In this document: positions 37,901-42,920 of the stretch, one piece after another
Layout of the letters: every line of letters begins with the position of its first letter
Numbering within the stretch: the stretch's first letter is position 1
DNA from: Holothuria scabra
Taxonomy: Eukaryota; Echinodermata; Holothuroidea; Aspidochirotida; Holothuriidae
Length of the DNA stretch: 64,000 bases
NCBI GenBank assembly: GCA_037179385.1
Contig: CM074196.1
Span: forward strand, 31,954,486 to 32,018,485
Reading direction: 5' to 3'
The notes under the pieces: model-generated
Told to the model about the DNA's origin: nothing
Seen by the model: only the letters and a program-made list of their open reading frames with translations
Databases searched by the model: none
Program-made: the position numbers and the translations under genes

Positions 37901-40900
37901 ATAATTTGCTGATTTTTATTTGTGATCTAAGGTGTTTCCCAGGATTCCATTCAACAATGAATTACCAAACTTGCTTATTTTGCAGGAAGGGAATATATTT
38001 TATCTAATGTGGAACCTGGTTTAGAAGTAACAATTGTGACATGTTAATACATATTAGCAGGCTTCAGGGTCAAGATAGTGAAGAAATGCAAATTATATCC
38101 ATTTATAATCTGATTGTATGACATCACATATTTCCCATAATTCAATACACTCACTGTCAGTTGATCATGTTCTTAAAAACTTTGTAACTTTTAAATGCAG
38201 CATGCTATAAAGGTGGGATTTTTGCACAGACTTTCTGTATACATGTACAGAGCATGTAACGTGTATGCCCTCTGCGTAGACTGTCACCACAGACTGGGAC
38301 AAAAAAGGCGCACCAAGATGGCTGCCATAAAGCTGTAATTTGCATGATTTGTCTAAGGATCTGTAATATTTTCACCAAACTTTACACTTGAATGGGAAGT
38401 AATGTCATACTCCTGCAATACTTGTACTGATTTTGACGGTACCTTGAGTTATTTTGAAAAGATTTCAACTTTCTTGCAAAATCTGTCGATTTGAACCATT
38501 TGATCCAAGTCCAAACTTTCACACACAAAACCATAGCAGACAGCCATCTTGCTATGCCTATACTGACAGGTATGGTAGCCACAATCTACTCATAGTATGC
38601 TCTGTCCATGTATATGAAGTCTGTGGATTTATGCAAATGAAGGGAGAAAAAGTGTTTTGATTTCATGAAAACTTGTATTGTGTCTTTGGAGTACAACTTT
38701 AACCTTGAGCACAATGTCAGCAAACATATCTTACTTTGTGTTTTGTTTTTGTTTTGCTCGCTGTTTTTGTTTTTTATACGGATGGCTCTTTTACAAGCTC
38801 TATGGAGCTTTTCTGAGTTTCCTCCTGAGTTTCTCTTTTAGTTTTGTTTCGTTGTTTTATTTCTTGCATTGTGTTGTAAATCCAGAGAATGACTCAAATA
38901 AATGTTGTCGAACTTTGAACTTTTTACTTTCTAATGTAACAGGCTGTCTGCTGCCCAGACAAGCAACATTGCTGTCCCCATGGTTACACCTGTGACCTTC
39001 AACGTGCAACCTGTAGTAAAGGAAGTGACTCCATCACTTGGTTGAAGAAGGTCCCTTCTTTGTCATTACCAAAGAAATCTAAAGAAATAACATGTCCTGA
39101 CCAGTATCAGACGTGTCCAGAGAACACTACCTGTTGTAGGATAAATGATGACTTATATGGATGCTGCCCTCACCCAAATGTAAGTTTTCTAAATTTTGTG
39201 TAAATCTCAAGCTAAACACTCTTTGGTGTTTCCTTTAATTAAGGATTAAACTGCATATGGCTGACAAGTTTTTGTGAATAATCAGTGAGACTCCTCCAAA
39301 TTTTTTTTTAATTCAATTCAATTTATTTCTCATATGTACAACAATCATCAACAGAGGTATTATTTAACAAATACTAAAAACAAAGTACATATGATGGACA
39401 CTAGAAAAACAATGCAGTTTATCAAGGCTAGTGACCATACAAACATAGACAAAAAGATGACAAAAGGAAAAGAGAAAAAAAAAAAATCTTGACAAAGTGA
39501 TGAGATTTGAGACTAATAACTAAAAAGTTGCTAATGGTAACTACTTATAAGGAAAGATTTCAAATTCCTTTGAAAAGAATGGAGTGAAGGGCTTGATCTA
39601 ACACTAGGGGAAAGTTTGTGCCAAACATTATAACAATAATTTTGGAGAACTAATTTGCCATGTAAAGTTTTGTGATTGGTTACTGAAAAGAGACAATTGT
39701 GGCGGGTCTGCATTGGGAACTGGGCTACATTAGGTGGCTTTATTACATTAGATAATACCTTCGGTAGCATATCATTACAATATTTGAAAACGATTACACC
39801 TATGCGAGACCTGTGGATATCCTTGATTTTTAATATGTTATAATCAAAATACAACTGATTTGTACTGAACCGTTTCGGTTTCTTTAAGAGAAGCTTAAGT
39901 ATTCTATTTTGAAATGTCTGGAGAGGTTTAAGGACAGTAGCACAGGCTGTACCATAGACTTCAATAGCATAAGTAAGTCTAGAATAAATAAAAGAGTAGT
40001 AAATCTGAACTGCAGTATCAACTGGAAGAATATCACTAATATGATAAAAAATACCAATATATTTAAAGAGGGAATTGCGTAAGTCATTCACATGCTGTTT
40101 CCATGTTAAATTTTCGTCAATAACTAAACCTAAATACTTTGTAAAATTCGATTTCCTAATCCGGGTACCATTGAAGCAAAAGCTATCAATGCAAGCATGA
40201 TTACAGTTTTTTCTTGAATGAAAGATTGTAAAGGAGGTTTTATCGACGTGGAGGGTAAGTTTATTCGACTCAAACCATATTTTTAATTGACTTAGTGTAT
40301 CGGTAACCATTTCAATCAAATGTGAACAGTCTTTACTGGCTAGAAAAACGTTTGTATCGTCGGCAAAAAGACGAGTTGATACATTGGGGGCAGCATGGTG
40401 AATATCATTAACATAAATGAGAAAAAGTAGAGGTCCTAAAACGGAACCTTGGGGTACTCCAGTGGTAATATCTGCATAGTGTGAATAGGAATCGTTAACA
40501 AAAGTACATTGCTTTCTATTCGATAAGTAACTAGAGAGAATATCGTAAGCTTTGCCACGAATACCGTAGTGTAGGAGTTTTTGTAGTAGTATCACATGGT
40601 CAACAGTTTCAAAAGCTTTCTTGAGGTCTAAATACAACCCTAGGACATTATAACCCTTATCTAAATTTACGCGGATGTTGTCTACAACTTCTAATAAAGC
40701 ATGAGATGTTGAATGCCCCTCCCGAAAACCAAACTGAAATTTATAAAAAACATCGTGTCTATTAAGAAAAGATCGCACTCTTTTTTCAATTACACTTTCA
40801 AGAATCTTATCTAAACATGGAAGTAAACTAATGGGCCGATAATTTTCAGGTAACGAGGGATCACCCTTTTTGAATAATGGAATAACCTTTGCAATTTTAA

Positions 40901-42920
40901 GGGCATCGGGATATACACCAGAGGTAAAGACGTTATTAAAGATATATGTGACTAATTTGGCCAAATAGTGAATAAGGCAGTGTGGAGACCAGTATTATGC
41001 CAAATTTGGAAATTTGGGATGCGTGAATTAAGGAATAAACTGCATATGGCTGACAAGTTTTTGTGAATAATCAGTGAGACTCCTCCAAATTTTGCCAAAT
41101 AGTGAATAAGGCAGTGTGGAGACCAGTATTATGCCAAATTTGGAAATTTGGGATGCTTGAATTAAGGAATGAACTGCATATGGCTGACAAGTTTTTGTGA
41201 ATAATCAGTGAGACTTCTCCAAATTTGGCCAAATAGTGGATAAGGTAGTGTGGAGACCAACATTGTGCCAAATTTGGGGTTAAGATAATTAAGAAGAGAA
41301 AATTAGTCATAAAAGTGTAATTTATCCCAATTCTATCAACAAAAGTATTTGGACAAGTATCATTTTTGTCAGTTTGAGAAATACTGATAGTGTGTCAGAG
41401 AGTATTTAACCAATCATAATGCAGGATTGGCAAATGTGTTGATATGGCAGAATATTCTACAATGCTCACTATGGATGTAAGATGCTTGAAACTGTGCACA
41501 TATCAGTTGTTGAACACACAGTGCTACCCCAAGCAAGGTTGGTCAATGTTTGCTGGGACGATTTCACATTTCGGTGCATTGATGCATCTCTATGTCACGC
41601 AATTGTTCTAACATGTCAAAAACGTTGATGCACTTTCCGTGAAGAATATGACTGCATGGTCAAGTGGTTAGAGCATCTGACTGCAGCCAAGAGGTCTCTG
41701 GAGTTGGACTCCTATCAGGGTCATATTGAAGACTTAAAAATGGAACCTATTGCCATTGTGCTTAGTGCTCCGCATAAGCAATGGAGTAGGGAAAACAAGC
41801 CAATGAGCCACAACTGGAAAAAAGGCTGTGGCCTGCTCGACTTGAACCAATAGGTTGGAACCTGGGCTGTAAAACTTCATCTAAACTAACTGACTGAAGA
41901 ATAGGACACCTTTGCTGTAATTATAAAAGCATTTGACTCACCACTGGCTTTTCAAAATAAGTTTTGTCATCATTTCTTATTTCATATGTGAAATATTACA
42001 TGAAGTCTTATAAAGAAAGCGCATTTGGTTTCAAAGTTCAATAATGCTTTAGGACATTGGTGCAGTCATTGTGTTCATCAGAGTAACAAGACCCCAGGGG
42101 GACTTGATTTCTGTATTCTTTAAACCCTCAGATACCCTAGACATTGTCCACCCAATCTATCTGCTTGCTACACCTTTAAGTAAATCAACTATGTAGAACT
42201 GAAGGCAGTGCCCTATTGAAAATGGTTATTGGCAAATGGCCCAGGGCAGTGGGTAAAAGGCCCTAGTTGATTTTTTGGAGGCAGCTATGTAATTTTTCGG
42301 GCACAGCAGTTTTATTGAAAAAGAAAATGCAAAAACCCGTAATGAGGACAGCTTATATTCTACTTACAAGCATGAGAAATGCCATTTCAGGCTATCTTAA
42401 GGGTCATGGTTTTTCCAAATTTTGTGGAAACTCAGTGCCAGATGATGGTGGCACCCCTCTCAGGTAGTCTTTTATGCAAGATTACATATTTCATAGGAAG
42501 GTTTCTTTGCCCCCATGCTGTTAATGGAGTTTCTCAAATAAGATCCATTAGAAACATACTCCTATCTCCTTTGCTTCATTTTGCTTGAATTGGTTGATAT
42601 CATGGTACCATTTCAGAAACTGGGGCAATGTTTTTATTTTGGGGGCAGACTTGACCTTACAACCTCCCCCAAGTAGAGTGGAGCCCATATGCCTTTGACA
42701 ACGGACTTAATGTTTTCATACAGTAGGGTTTTTAATTTTTTTTCAGTGCAGCTGCCTTTTAGGCTAACTGGTCATCCATCTTATTTCTCTTCAGGCTGTC
42801 TGTTGTGACGATGGACGTCATTGTTGTCCAGCTGGATTCAGTTGTGATGCTGCAACAGGCACTTGTAGTGATGGTTTCAAGAACATTCCTGCTTCGAAGA
42901 AGTCTCCAAGCAAAAAATGA
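1..42920 (+). CDS. GRN: Progranulin-like gene, 3' part (23 exons in window, multi-granulin precursor)
   Basis: Secreted precursor made of tandem granulin modules. Granulins are disulfide-stacked cysteine-rich peptides with growth-factor-like and lysosomal roles in animals. Joined exons: 1-25, 2375-2596, 2780-3001, 6017-6238, 6422-6643, 9923-10144, 10328-10549, 10733-10954, 11138-11359, 11575-11796, 12013-12234, 14246-14467, 14651-14872, 18747-18968, 22175-22396, 22583-22804, 24770-24994, 29658-29828, 32758-32952, 35753-35866, 37263-37505, 38943-39179, 42795-42920. Every boundary has AG/GT and phase 0, and the joined frame stays open to TGA. Modules show the granulin pattern C-x5/6-C-x5-CC-x8-CC-x6-CC-x5-CC-x5-C-x6-C. 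About 1,554 residues are encoded, with 20 complete modules and one partial; human progranulin has seven and a half. Signal peptide and first exons lie left of the window. The family call is certain. Joining all copies into one transcript is inferred from uniform phase and orientation. Confidence 0.95.
43..1131 (+). mobile_element. Helitron-like (HINE-type) element A, family 1
   Basis: Begins TTGGTTTCGATGA after GAGTTT. It has a 5' palindrome (GGTTTC...GAAACC), a TG microsatellite near 80-122 and a minisatellite at about 225-920. The subterminal TATCATCGAAACC (1098-1110) is the inverse of the 5' end. It finishes with hairpin AATGCA-TTTT-TGCATT and CTGG, followed by TT. Non-coding; orientation is set by the 3' hairpin. 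Confidence 0.75.
882..2374 (+). repeat. 1.5-kb intron segment, copy 1 of 3
   Basis: Nearly identical to 4523-6016 and 20490-21988. It includes the 3' end of element A and the intron body up to the acceptor. No coding potential; short frames such as the one starting at 938 recur in all copies because the DNA is duplicated. Confidence 0.9.
2375..2596 (+). CDS. GRN: Granulin cassette exon 2 (74 codons)
   Basis: Starts after a taag acceptor with AVCCSDGIHCCPNGYTC, runs through the linker DEVMTWFEKTEAKVKS, then VCPDGQSECPDGNTCC and ends GCCPIPK before a gttagt donor. It supplies the last six cysteines of one module and the first six of the next. The acceptor intron is one of three near-identical copies (882-2374, 4523-6016, 20490-21988). 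Confidence 0.95.
2780..3001 (+). CDS. GRN: Granulin cassette exon 3
   Basis: A 222-bp phase-0 exon after a 183-bp intron. It begins AVCCSDHLHCC and ends CCKLSTGQWGCCPIPN. It lies inside the 3.4-kb segmental duplication and pairs with exon 14 (18747-18968) at an offset of 15,967 bases. All twelve half-module cysteines are present. Confidence 0.95.
3064..4771 (+). mobile_element. Helitron-like element B (chimeric: family 2 start, family 1 end)
   Basis: Starts TTGATTTCTTGCAGAAGGC after CCTTT (family 2 5' end). Carries a TG tract near 3112-3160 and a minisatellite at about 3240-3760. A non-repetitive stretch follows at 3780-4490. It then switches at about 4495 to family 1 sequence, ending in AATGCATTTTTGCATT and CTGG. 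No protein-coding content. Confidence 0.7.
4523..6016 (+). repeat. 1.5-kb intron segment, copy 2 of 3
   Basis: Second copy of the segment at 882-2374, offset about 3,640 bases. It ends at the acceptor of exon 4. Confidence 0.9.
6017..6238 (+). CDS. GRN: Granulin cassette exon 4
   Basis: A 222-bp exon reading AVCCSDHLHCC at the start and CCQLSSGQWGCCPIPN at the end, between a tttaag acceptor and a gttagt donor. Its upstream intron and first bases are the intact counterpart of the broken copy at 21989. Confidence 0.95.
6422..6643 (+). CDS. GRN: Granulin cassette exon 5
   Basis: A 222-bp exon 183 bp after exon 4. It carries a private change (SAGSCTQG where the others have SAGTCTQG). All cysteines are intact. 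Its donor is followed at once by the large insertion 6661-9756. Confidence 0.95.
6661..9756 (+). mobile_element. Helitron-like element C, family 1 (3.1 kb)
   Basis: Inserted in an intron whose uninterrupted paralogue is 183 bp. The empty site reads GAGTTTTTAATGAATGC (after exon 4). Here GAGTTT is followed by the element, and TTAGTGAATGC resumes after CTGG at 9756. This implies insertion between T and T without target duplication. Carries a TG tract (6706-6755), a 146-bp minisatellite (6840-8425), about 1 kb of non-repetitive sequence (8430-9440) with no recognisable gene, and a 3' remnant of the minisatellite. Confidence 0.78.
6840..8425 (+). repeat. 146-bp minisatellite rich in AGGTCA half-sites
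   Basis: Units such as those near 7250, 7396 and 7542 recur every 146 bp. Each contains a form of AGGTCAAAGGTCA followed by GGGGTCACC and GGGGTCAAAG. The reading frames across it are products of the repeat, not genes. Related arrays lie in all seven Helitron-like elements. Confidence 0.93.
9923..10144 (+). CDS. GRN: Granulin cassette exon 6
   Basis: First of four exons in an exact 405-bp tandem period (222-bp exon plus 183-bp intron). The linker reads DEVTTWFEKTEAK. Module cysteines are complete. Confidence 0.95.
10328..10549 (+). CDS. GRN: Granulin cassette exon 7
   Basis: Second unit of the 405-bp array. Distinct linker variant CSQGDEVMAWFEKTEARVKS, shared with exons 12 and 16. Ends CCPIPK like exon 2. 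Frame and cysteines are intact. Confidence 0.95.
10733..10954 (+). CDS. GRN: Granulin cassette exon 8
   Basis: Third unit of the 405-bp array. It has a Phe-to-Leu change in the linker (TWLEKTEAK). Splice sites and cysteines are intact. Confidence 0.95.
11138..11359 (+). CDS. GRN: Granulin cassette exon 9
   Basis: Fourth unit of the 405-bp array. It ends CCKLSSGQWGCCPLPN and is followed by a different, 215-bp intron type (gttagtcaaaat...), so the cassette subtype changes here. DEVITWF linker. Confidence 0.95.
11575..11796 (+). CDS. GRN: Granulin cassette exon 10, with a lost cysteine
   Basis: A 222-bp exon reading AVCCSDGLHCCPSGYTC. Codon 59 (11749-11751) is AGT, so the usual NTCCK is NTSCK and one of the twelve module cysteines is missing. 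The neighbouring copy at 12013 keeps the cysteine. The frame is otherwise open with normal splice sites. Confidence 0.94.
12013..12234 (+). CDS. GRN: Granulin cassette exon 11
   Basis: Nearest relative of exon 10 (SDGLHCCPSGYTC, KVKNVICPDG) but with NTCCK intact. Flanked by the 216-bp intron type. Downstream lies the insertion 12292-14085. Confidence 0.95.
12292..14085 (+). mobile_element. Helitron-like element D, family 1
   Basis: Starts TTGGTTTCGATGATA after CCTTT and ends with CTGG at 14085 followed by TTAAAAATAG. The empty paralogue after exon 9 reads CCTTTTTAAAAATAG, which again implies T/T insertion. Subterminal TATCATTGAAACC is at 14051-14063. Contains a TG tract (12331-12400) and a minisatellite (about 12500-13890). 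Confidence 0.78.
14246..14467 (+). CDS. GRN: Granulin cassette exon 12, mosaic of two subtypes
   Basis: The upstream intron and first third (SDGLHCCPSGYTC) match the exon 10/11 subtype. The rest (CSQGDEVMAWFEKTEARVKS, CQLSSGQWGCCPIPN) and the downstream intron match the exon 7 subtype. The switch falls between about 14285 and 14318. The frame is intact. Confidence 0.94.
14651..14872 (+). CDS. GRN: Granulin cassette exon 13
   Basis: A 222-bp exon after a 183-bp intron. It carries EKTQAKVKS in the linker. Cysteines are intact. The donor is followed 17 bp later by the 3.7-kb insertion 14890-18580. Confidence 0.95.
14890..18580 (+). mobile_element. Helitron-like element E, family 2 (3.7 kb, apparently full length)
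   Basis: Starts TTGATTCCTTGCC. The 5' palindrome pairs GATTCCTTGCC (14892-14902) with GGCAAGGAATC (14910-14920). The same GGCAAGGAATC recurs at 18548-18558, just before the hairpin AAGCC-TGTT-GGCTT and the terminal CTAG. Left flank ATTT and right flank TTCATGAATGC rebuild the empty intron seen after exon 12 (TTTTTCATGAATGC). Carries a TG tract, a minisatellite (15050-15590) and about 2.7 kb without a recognisable gene; no Rep or helicase is seen. Confidence 0.78.
17695..18065 (+). mobile_element. Possible nested MITE inside element E
   Basis: Imperfect inverted ends: GTGTCACATACCCCGC at the left and GCGTGGGGTATGTG at the right. The interior is richer in CpG than its surroundings. No coding content. 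Confidence 0.4.
18747..18968 (+). CDS. GRN: Granulin cassette exon 14
   Basis: A 222-bp exon reading AVCCSDHLHCC, AKVRNVICPDG and KLSTGQWGCCPIPN. It is the duplicate of exon 3 within the 3.4-kb segmental duplication. Confidence 0.95.
19031..20742 (+). mobile_element. Helitron-like element F (duplicate of element B)
   Basis: Same family 2 start and family 1 end as 3064-4771, with the same internal join. It is therefore a segmental copy rather than an independent insertion. Ends AATGCATTTTTGCATT and CTGG. Confidence 0.72.
20490..21988 (+). repeat. 1.5-kb intron segment, copy 3 of 3
   Basis: Third copy of the segment at 882-2374. It leads to the acceptor of the broken exon rather than to an intact one. 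Confidence 0.9.
21989..22070 (+). pseudogene. Broken granulin exon copy (frameshifted and truncated)
   Basis: The acceptor (tttaag) and the first 13 bases match exon 4. One T of TGTTCT is missing near base 22001, which shifts the frame. After the ACTTGTACT region the exon runs directly into intron-type sequence (gagaaatgttctaaattgct), so the second half and the donor are gone. It looks like a deletion joining mid-exon to mid-intron. If spliced in, it would break the precursor, so it is probably skipped. Confidence 0.88.
22175..22396 (+). CDS. GRN: Granulin cassette exon 15
   Basis: Intact 222-bp exon directly after the broken copy. It ends NTCCELSSGQWGCCPLPN, with Glu where the others have Gln or Lys. 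Splice sites are normal. Confidence 0.95.
22583..22804 (+). CDS. GRN: Granulin cassette exon 16
   Basis: A 222-bp exon of the CSQGDEVMAWFEKTEARVKS subtype, with QSKCPDG and CCKLPSGQWG variants. The preceding intron is 186 bp. It is the last of the near-identical cassettes. Confidence 0.95.
22862..24610 (+). mobile_element. Helitron-like element G, family 1
   Basis: Starts TTGGTTTCGATGA after CCTTT. Has a TG tract at about 22900-22960 and a minisatellite at about 23050-24420. Subterminal TATCATCGAAACC is at 24576-24588, hairpin AATGCATTTTTGCATT at 24591-24606 and CTGG at 24607-24610. TTAAAAATAG resumes after it as in the empty paralogue. Confidence 0.78.
24770..24994 (+). CDS. GRN: Granulin exon 17 (transition to diverged modules, 75 codons)
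   Basis: The first half still matches the cassette (AVCCSDGLHCCPSGYTC, DEVMTWFEE). The second half diverges (SIIPHSNILCPDGSECLSG, then TTCCSMSGGQYSCCLAQD). The donor is a canonical gtaagt. This marks the boundary between the homogenised array and the older 3' modules. Confidence 0.95.
25230..25415 (+). repeat. Dispersed repeat, copy 1
   Basis: Shares GTCGCCTCTTACAACAGG, ATATTCTA and CCCCCAGCCCACGGGG blocks with 49160-49300. SINE-like in size; family not identified. A run of about 18 G follows. Confidence 0.6.
25755..25985 (+). mobile_element. tRNA-derived SINE, copy 1
   Basis: Its body (AATGGAACCTACTGC, AAGCAATGGAGTAAGG, AAAACAAGCCAGTGAGCC, GAACCAATAGGTTGGA) is shared with 41649-41894. The head is more decayed than in that copy. 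Confidence 0.75.
26330..27612 (+). repeat. 211-bp higher-order minisatellite
   Basis: Built from roughly 35-bp subunits of the type CAATCAAAGTAAGGCATT plus CATCAGTCCCAAA. Six of them form a 211-bp unit (for example at 26881, 27092, 27303 and 27514). Related units continue to about 28735 after the foldback element. Confidence 0.93.
27618..28540. mobile_element. Foldback element, 923 bp with ~460-bp inverted arms
   Basis: Ends GCACGCCAAAAGGCTCACC and its inverse, with the axis near 28079. The arms pair almost throughout and contain many CATGTAC motifs. A second inner end (CGCCAAAAGGCTCACC near 27941, inverse near 28222) suggests a nested or duplicated terminus. CAAATG at 27608-27613 and 28545-28550 is a candidate target duplication within a few bases of each end. 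No coding content, so non-autonomous. Confidence 0.85.
28541..28735 (+). repeat. Continuation of the minisatellite after the foldback
   Basis: AAGTAAGGCATTTATCAGT units resume directly after the foldback but are more degenerate than those on the left. Confidence 0.75.
29658..29828 (+). CDS. GRN: Granulin exon 18 (57 codons)
   Basis: Follows a ttgcag acceptor. Reads GVCCDSGHCCPSGYSC, then a basic and proline-rich linker, and stops after MITCPDKK at a gtaatt donor. Unlike the cassettes, the donor lies between Cys1 and Cys2 of the next module. CC-x4-CC replaces the usual CC-x5-CC. Confidence 0.93.
29977..30126. mobile_element. 150-bp MITE-like inverted repeat
   Basis: Arms of about 50 bp: GACCTATTTCGAAATAGC at the left and the near-inverse GCTATTTGGAAGTAGGTC at the right. 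Both arms carry an inverse pair around CCCACAAT and ATATCCC. No coding content. Confidence 0.7.
30233..30292. repeat. 27-bp-arm hairpin
   Basis: Left arm 30233-30259 and right arm 30266-30292 pair with one mismatch around a 6-base loop AGATCG. Confidence 0.9.
31485..31840. mobile_element. MITE with TTAA ends
   Basis: Left end TTAAAGGGAAATATTGCATT and right end AATGCAATATTCCCCTTTAA are inverse, over about 356 bp. A related end occurs at 43393. The TTAA ends resemble those of piggyBac-type elements. Confidence 0.7.
32345..32550 (+). mobile_element. tRNA-derived SINE, copy 2 (fragment)
   Basis: Body of the same family (ACAGAACCTACTGCCATC, AGGGAAAACAAGCCAGTG, GAGCCATAAATCCCC). The tRNA-like head is incomplete. 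Confidence 0.7.
32758..32952 (+). CDS. GRN: Granulin exon 19 (65 codons, fused halves)
   Basis: Reads TICPEGATCCLGGSRYSCC straight into PAPHATCCPDKIHCC, so the usual mid-module intron is absent and one exon carries nearly a whole module. It ends in the linker (ALKKTVGK) at a gtaaat donor. Joining exon 18 (CPDKK) restores the twelve-cysteine pattern. Confidence 0.93.
33610..33987. mobile_element. MITE with CACAGACT ends, copy 1
   Basis: Left CACAGACTTATATACATGG and right CCATGTATAGGAAGTCTGTG are inverted. The interior carries GGCGCACCAAGATGGC. Matches 38225-38625. Confidence 0.75.
34800..35300 (+). repeat. Dispersed repeat, copy 1
   Basis: Shares long blocks with 57475-58200 (GGTTATATCACTTCCTCACA, GAATGCAAAGTTTGTGAA, GAGGATATGATGTCATATG). 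Class unknown. Confidence 0.75.
35753..35866 (+). CDS. GRN: Granulin exon 20 (38 codons)
   Basis: Short exon starting inside a linker (KLPSVNGLLTCGDG) and ending CCIQSDGSYGCCPLVN at a gtgagt donor. It supplies the first six cysteines of a module completed by exon 21. Confidence 0.92.
35867..37262 (+). other. Intron of 1.4 kb, nothing recognised
   Basis: AT-rich sequence between exons 20 and 21. I see no repeat family or coding signal in it. Confidence 0.6.
37263..37505 (+). CDS. GRN: Granulin exon 21 (81 codons)
   Basis: Starts ATCCPDKVHCCPYGFKC after a tttcgcag acceptor and has a long Ser/Pro-rich linker. Ends DNYTCCEENQGSFACCPLPH before gtgagc. Standard mid-module exon layout but with a longer linker than the cassettes. 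Confidence 0.95.
37506..38942 (+). other. Intron of 1.4 kb containing a MITE
   Basis: Holds the second CACAGACT MITE (38225-38625). The rest is AT-rich and featureless. Confidence 0.65.
38225..38625. mobile_element. MITE with CACAGACT ends, copy 2
   Basis: Same ends and interior (GTGGGACAAAAAAGGCGCAC) as 33610-33987. Flanks GATTTTT and GATTTAT may be a degraded target duplication. Confidence 0.75.
38943..39179 (+). CDS. GRN: Granulin exon 22 (79 codons)
   Basis: Reads AVCCPDKQHCCPHGYTC and ITWLKKVPSLS, then CPENTTCCRINDDLYGCC and PHPN before gtaagt. All half-module cysteines are present. Confidence 0.96.
39301..40955 (-). mobile_element. Non-LTR retrotransposon, 5'-truncated
   Basis: On the minus strand it consists of reverse-transcriptase coding sequence, a 3' region ending in ATTGAATTGAATT, and a short A tract at 39301-39309. 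No endonuclease domain. The 5' end breaks off at about 40955 where flanking 134-bp repeat sequence begins, with AATTT microhomology. Confidence 0.88.
39531..40955 (-). CDS. Reverse transcriptase of the non-LTR element (C-terminal part, open frame)
   Basis: About 474 residues are open to a TAG at 39531-39533. The usual reverse-transcriptase blocks are in order: NYRPISLLP, YLDLKKAFETVDH with the first catalytic Asp, GVPQGSVLGPLLFLIYVND, and the catalytic FADD motif (about residues 200-203). A cysteine-poor C-terminal region typical of Jockey/CR1-type LINEs follows. There is no genuine start codon: the frame runs into the flanking repeat at its 5' end. It is the remains of ORF2, recent enough to lack stops. 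It lies antisense within the granulin intron 39180-42794. Confidence 0.92.
   Translation of the reverse strand, partial: LVTYIFNNVFTSGVYPDALKIAKVIPLFKKGDPSLPENYRPISLLPCLDKILESVIEKRVRSFLNRHDVFYKFQFGFREGHSTSHALLEVVDNIRVNLDKGYNVLGLYLDLKKAFETVDHVILLQKLLHYGIRGKAYDILSSYLSNRKQCTFVNDSYSHYADITTGVPQGSVLGPLLFLIYVNDIHHAAPNVSTRLFADDTNVFLASKDCSHLIEMVTDTLSQLKIWFESNKLTLHVDKTSFTIFHSRKNCNHACIDSFCFNGTRIRKSNFTKYLGLVIDENLTWKQHVNDLRNSLFKYIGIFYHISDILPVDTAVQIYYSFIYSRLTYAIEVYGTACATVLKPLQTFQNRILKLLLKKPKRFSTNQLYFDYNILKIKDIHRSRIGVIVFKYCNDMLPKVLSNVIKPPNVAQFPMQTRHNCLFSVTNHKTLHGKLVLQNYCYNVWHKLSPSVRSSPSLHSFQRNLKSFLISSYH
41649..41894 (+). mobile_element. tRNA-derived SINE, copy 3, with target duplication
   Basis: The tRNA-like head has an A box (TGGTCAAGTGGTTAGAG) and a B box-like GAGTTGGACTCC. 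The body then matches the other copies. TGAAGAATA flanks it on both sides (41640-41648 and 41895-41903), a 9-bp target-site duplication. Confidence 0.9.
41904..42794 (+). other. Rest of the last granulin intron
   Basis: No repeat or coding signal recognised before the acceptor tcttcag of the terminal exon. Confidence 0.6.
42795..42920 (+). CDS. GRN: Granulin terminal exon 23 with stop codon
   Basis: Reads AVCCDDGRHCCPAGFSC, ATGTCSDGFKNIPAS and then a short basic tail KKSPSKK before TGA at 42918-42920. This completes the last module. No donor is needed and no further granulin exon is visible downstream. Confidence 0.95.
   Translation, partial: AVCCDDGRHCCPAGFSCDAATGTCSDGFKNIPASKKSPSKK

Larger units (their letters stand above)
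39225..41290. repeat. 134-bp tandem repeat interrupted by a retrotransposon
   Basis: Units starting AATTAAGG, with CTGCATATGGCTGACAAG, recur at 41027 and 41161 (period 134). A partial unit at 39232-39300 lies on the other side of the retrotransposon, so the element landed inside a pre-existing array. Confidence 0.88.

Noticed and set aside
41649..41720. Possible functional tRNA gene
   Set aside because: A and B boxes are present, but the sequence continues into a SINE body shared by other copies and lacks a clean cloverleaf.
41656..41853. 65-residue frame in the last granulin intron
   Set aside because: Lies wholly within a SINE with defined ends and target duplication.
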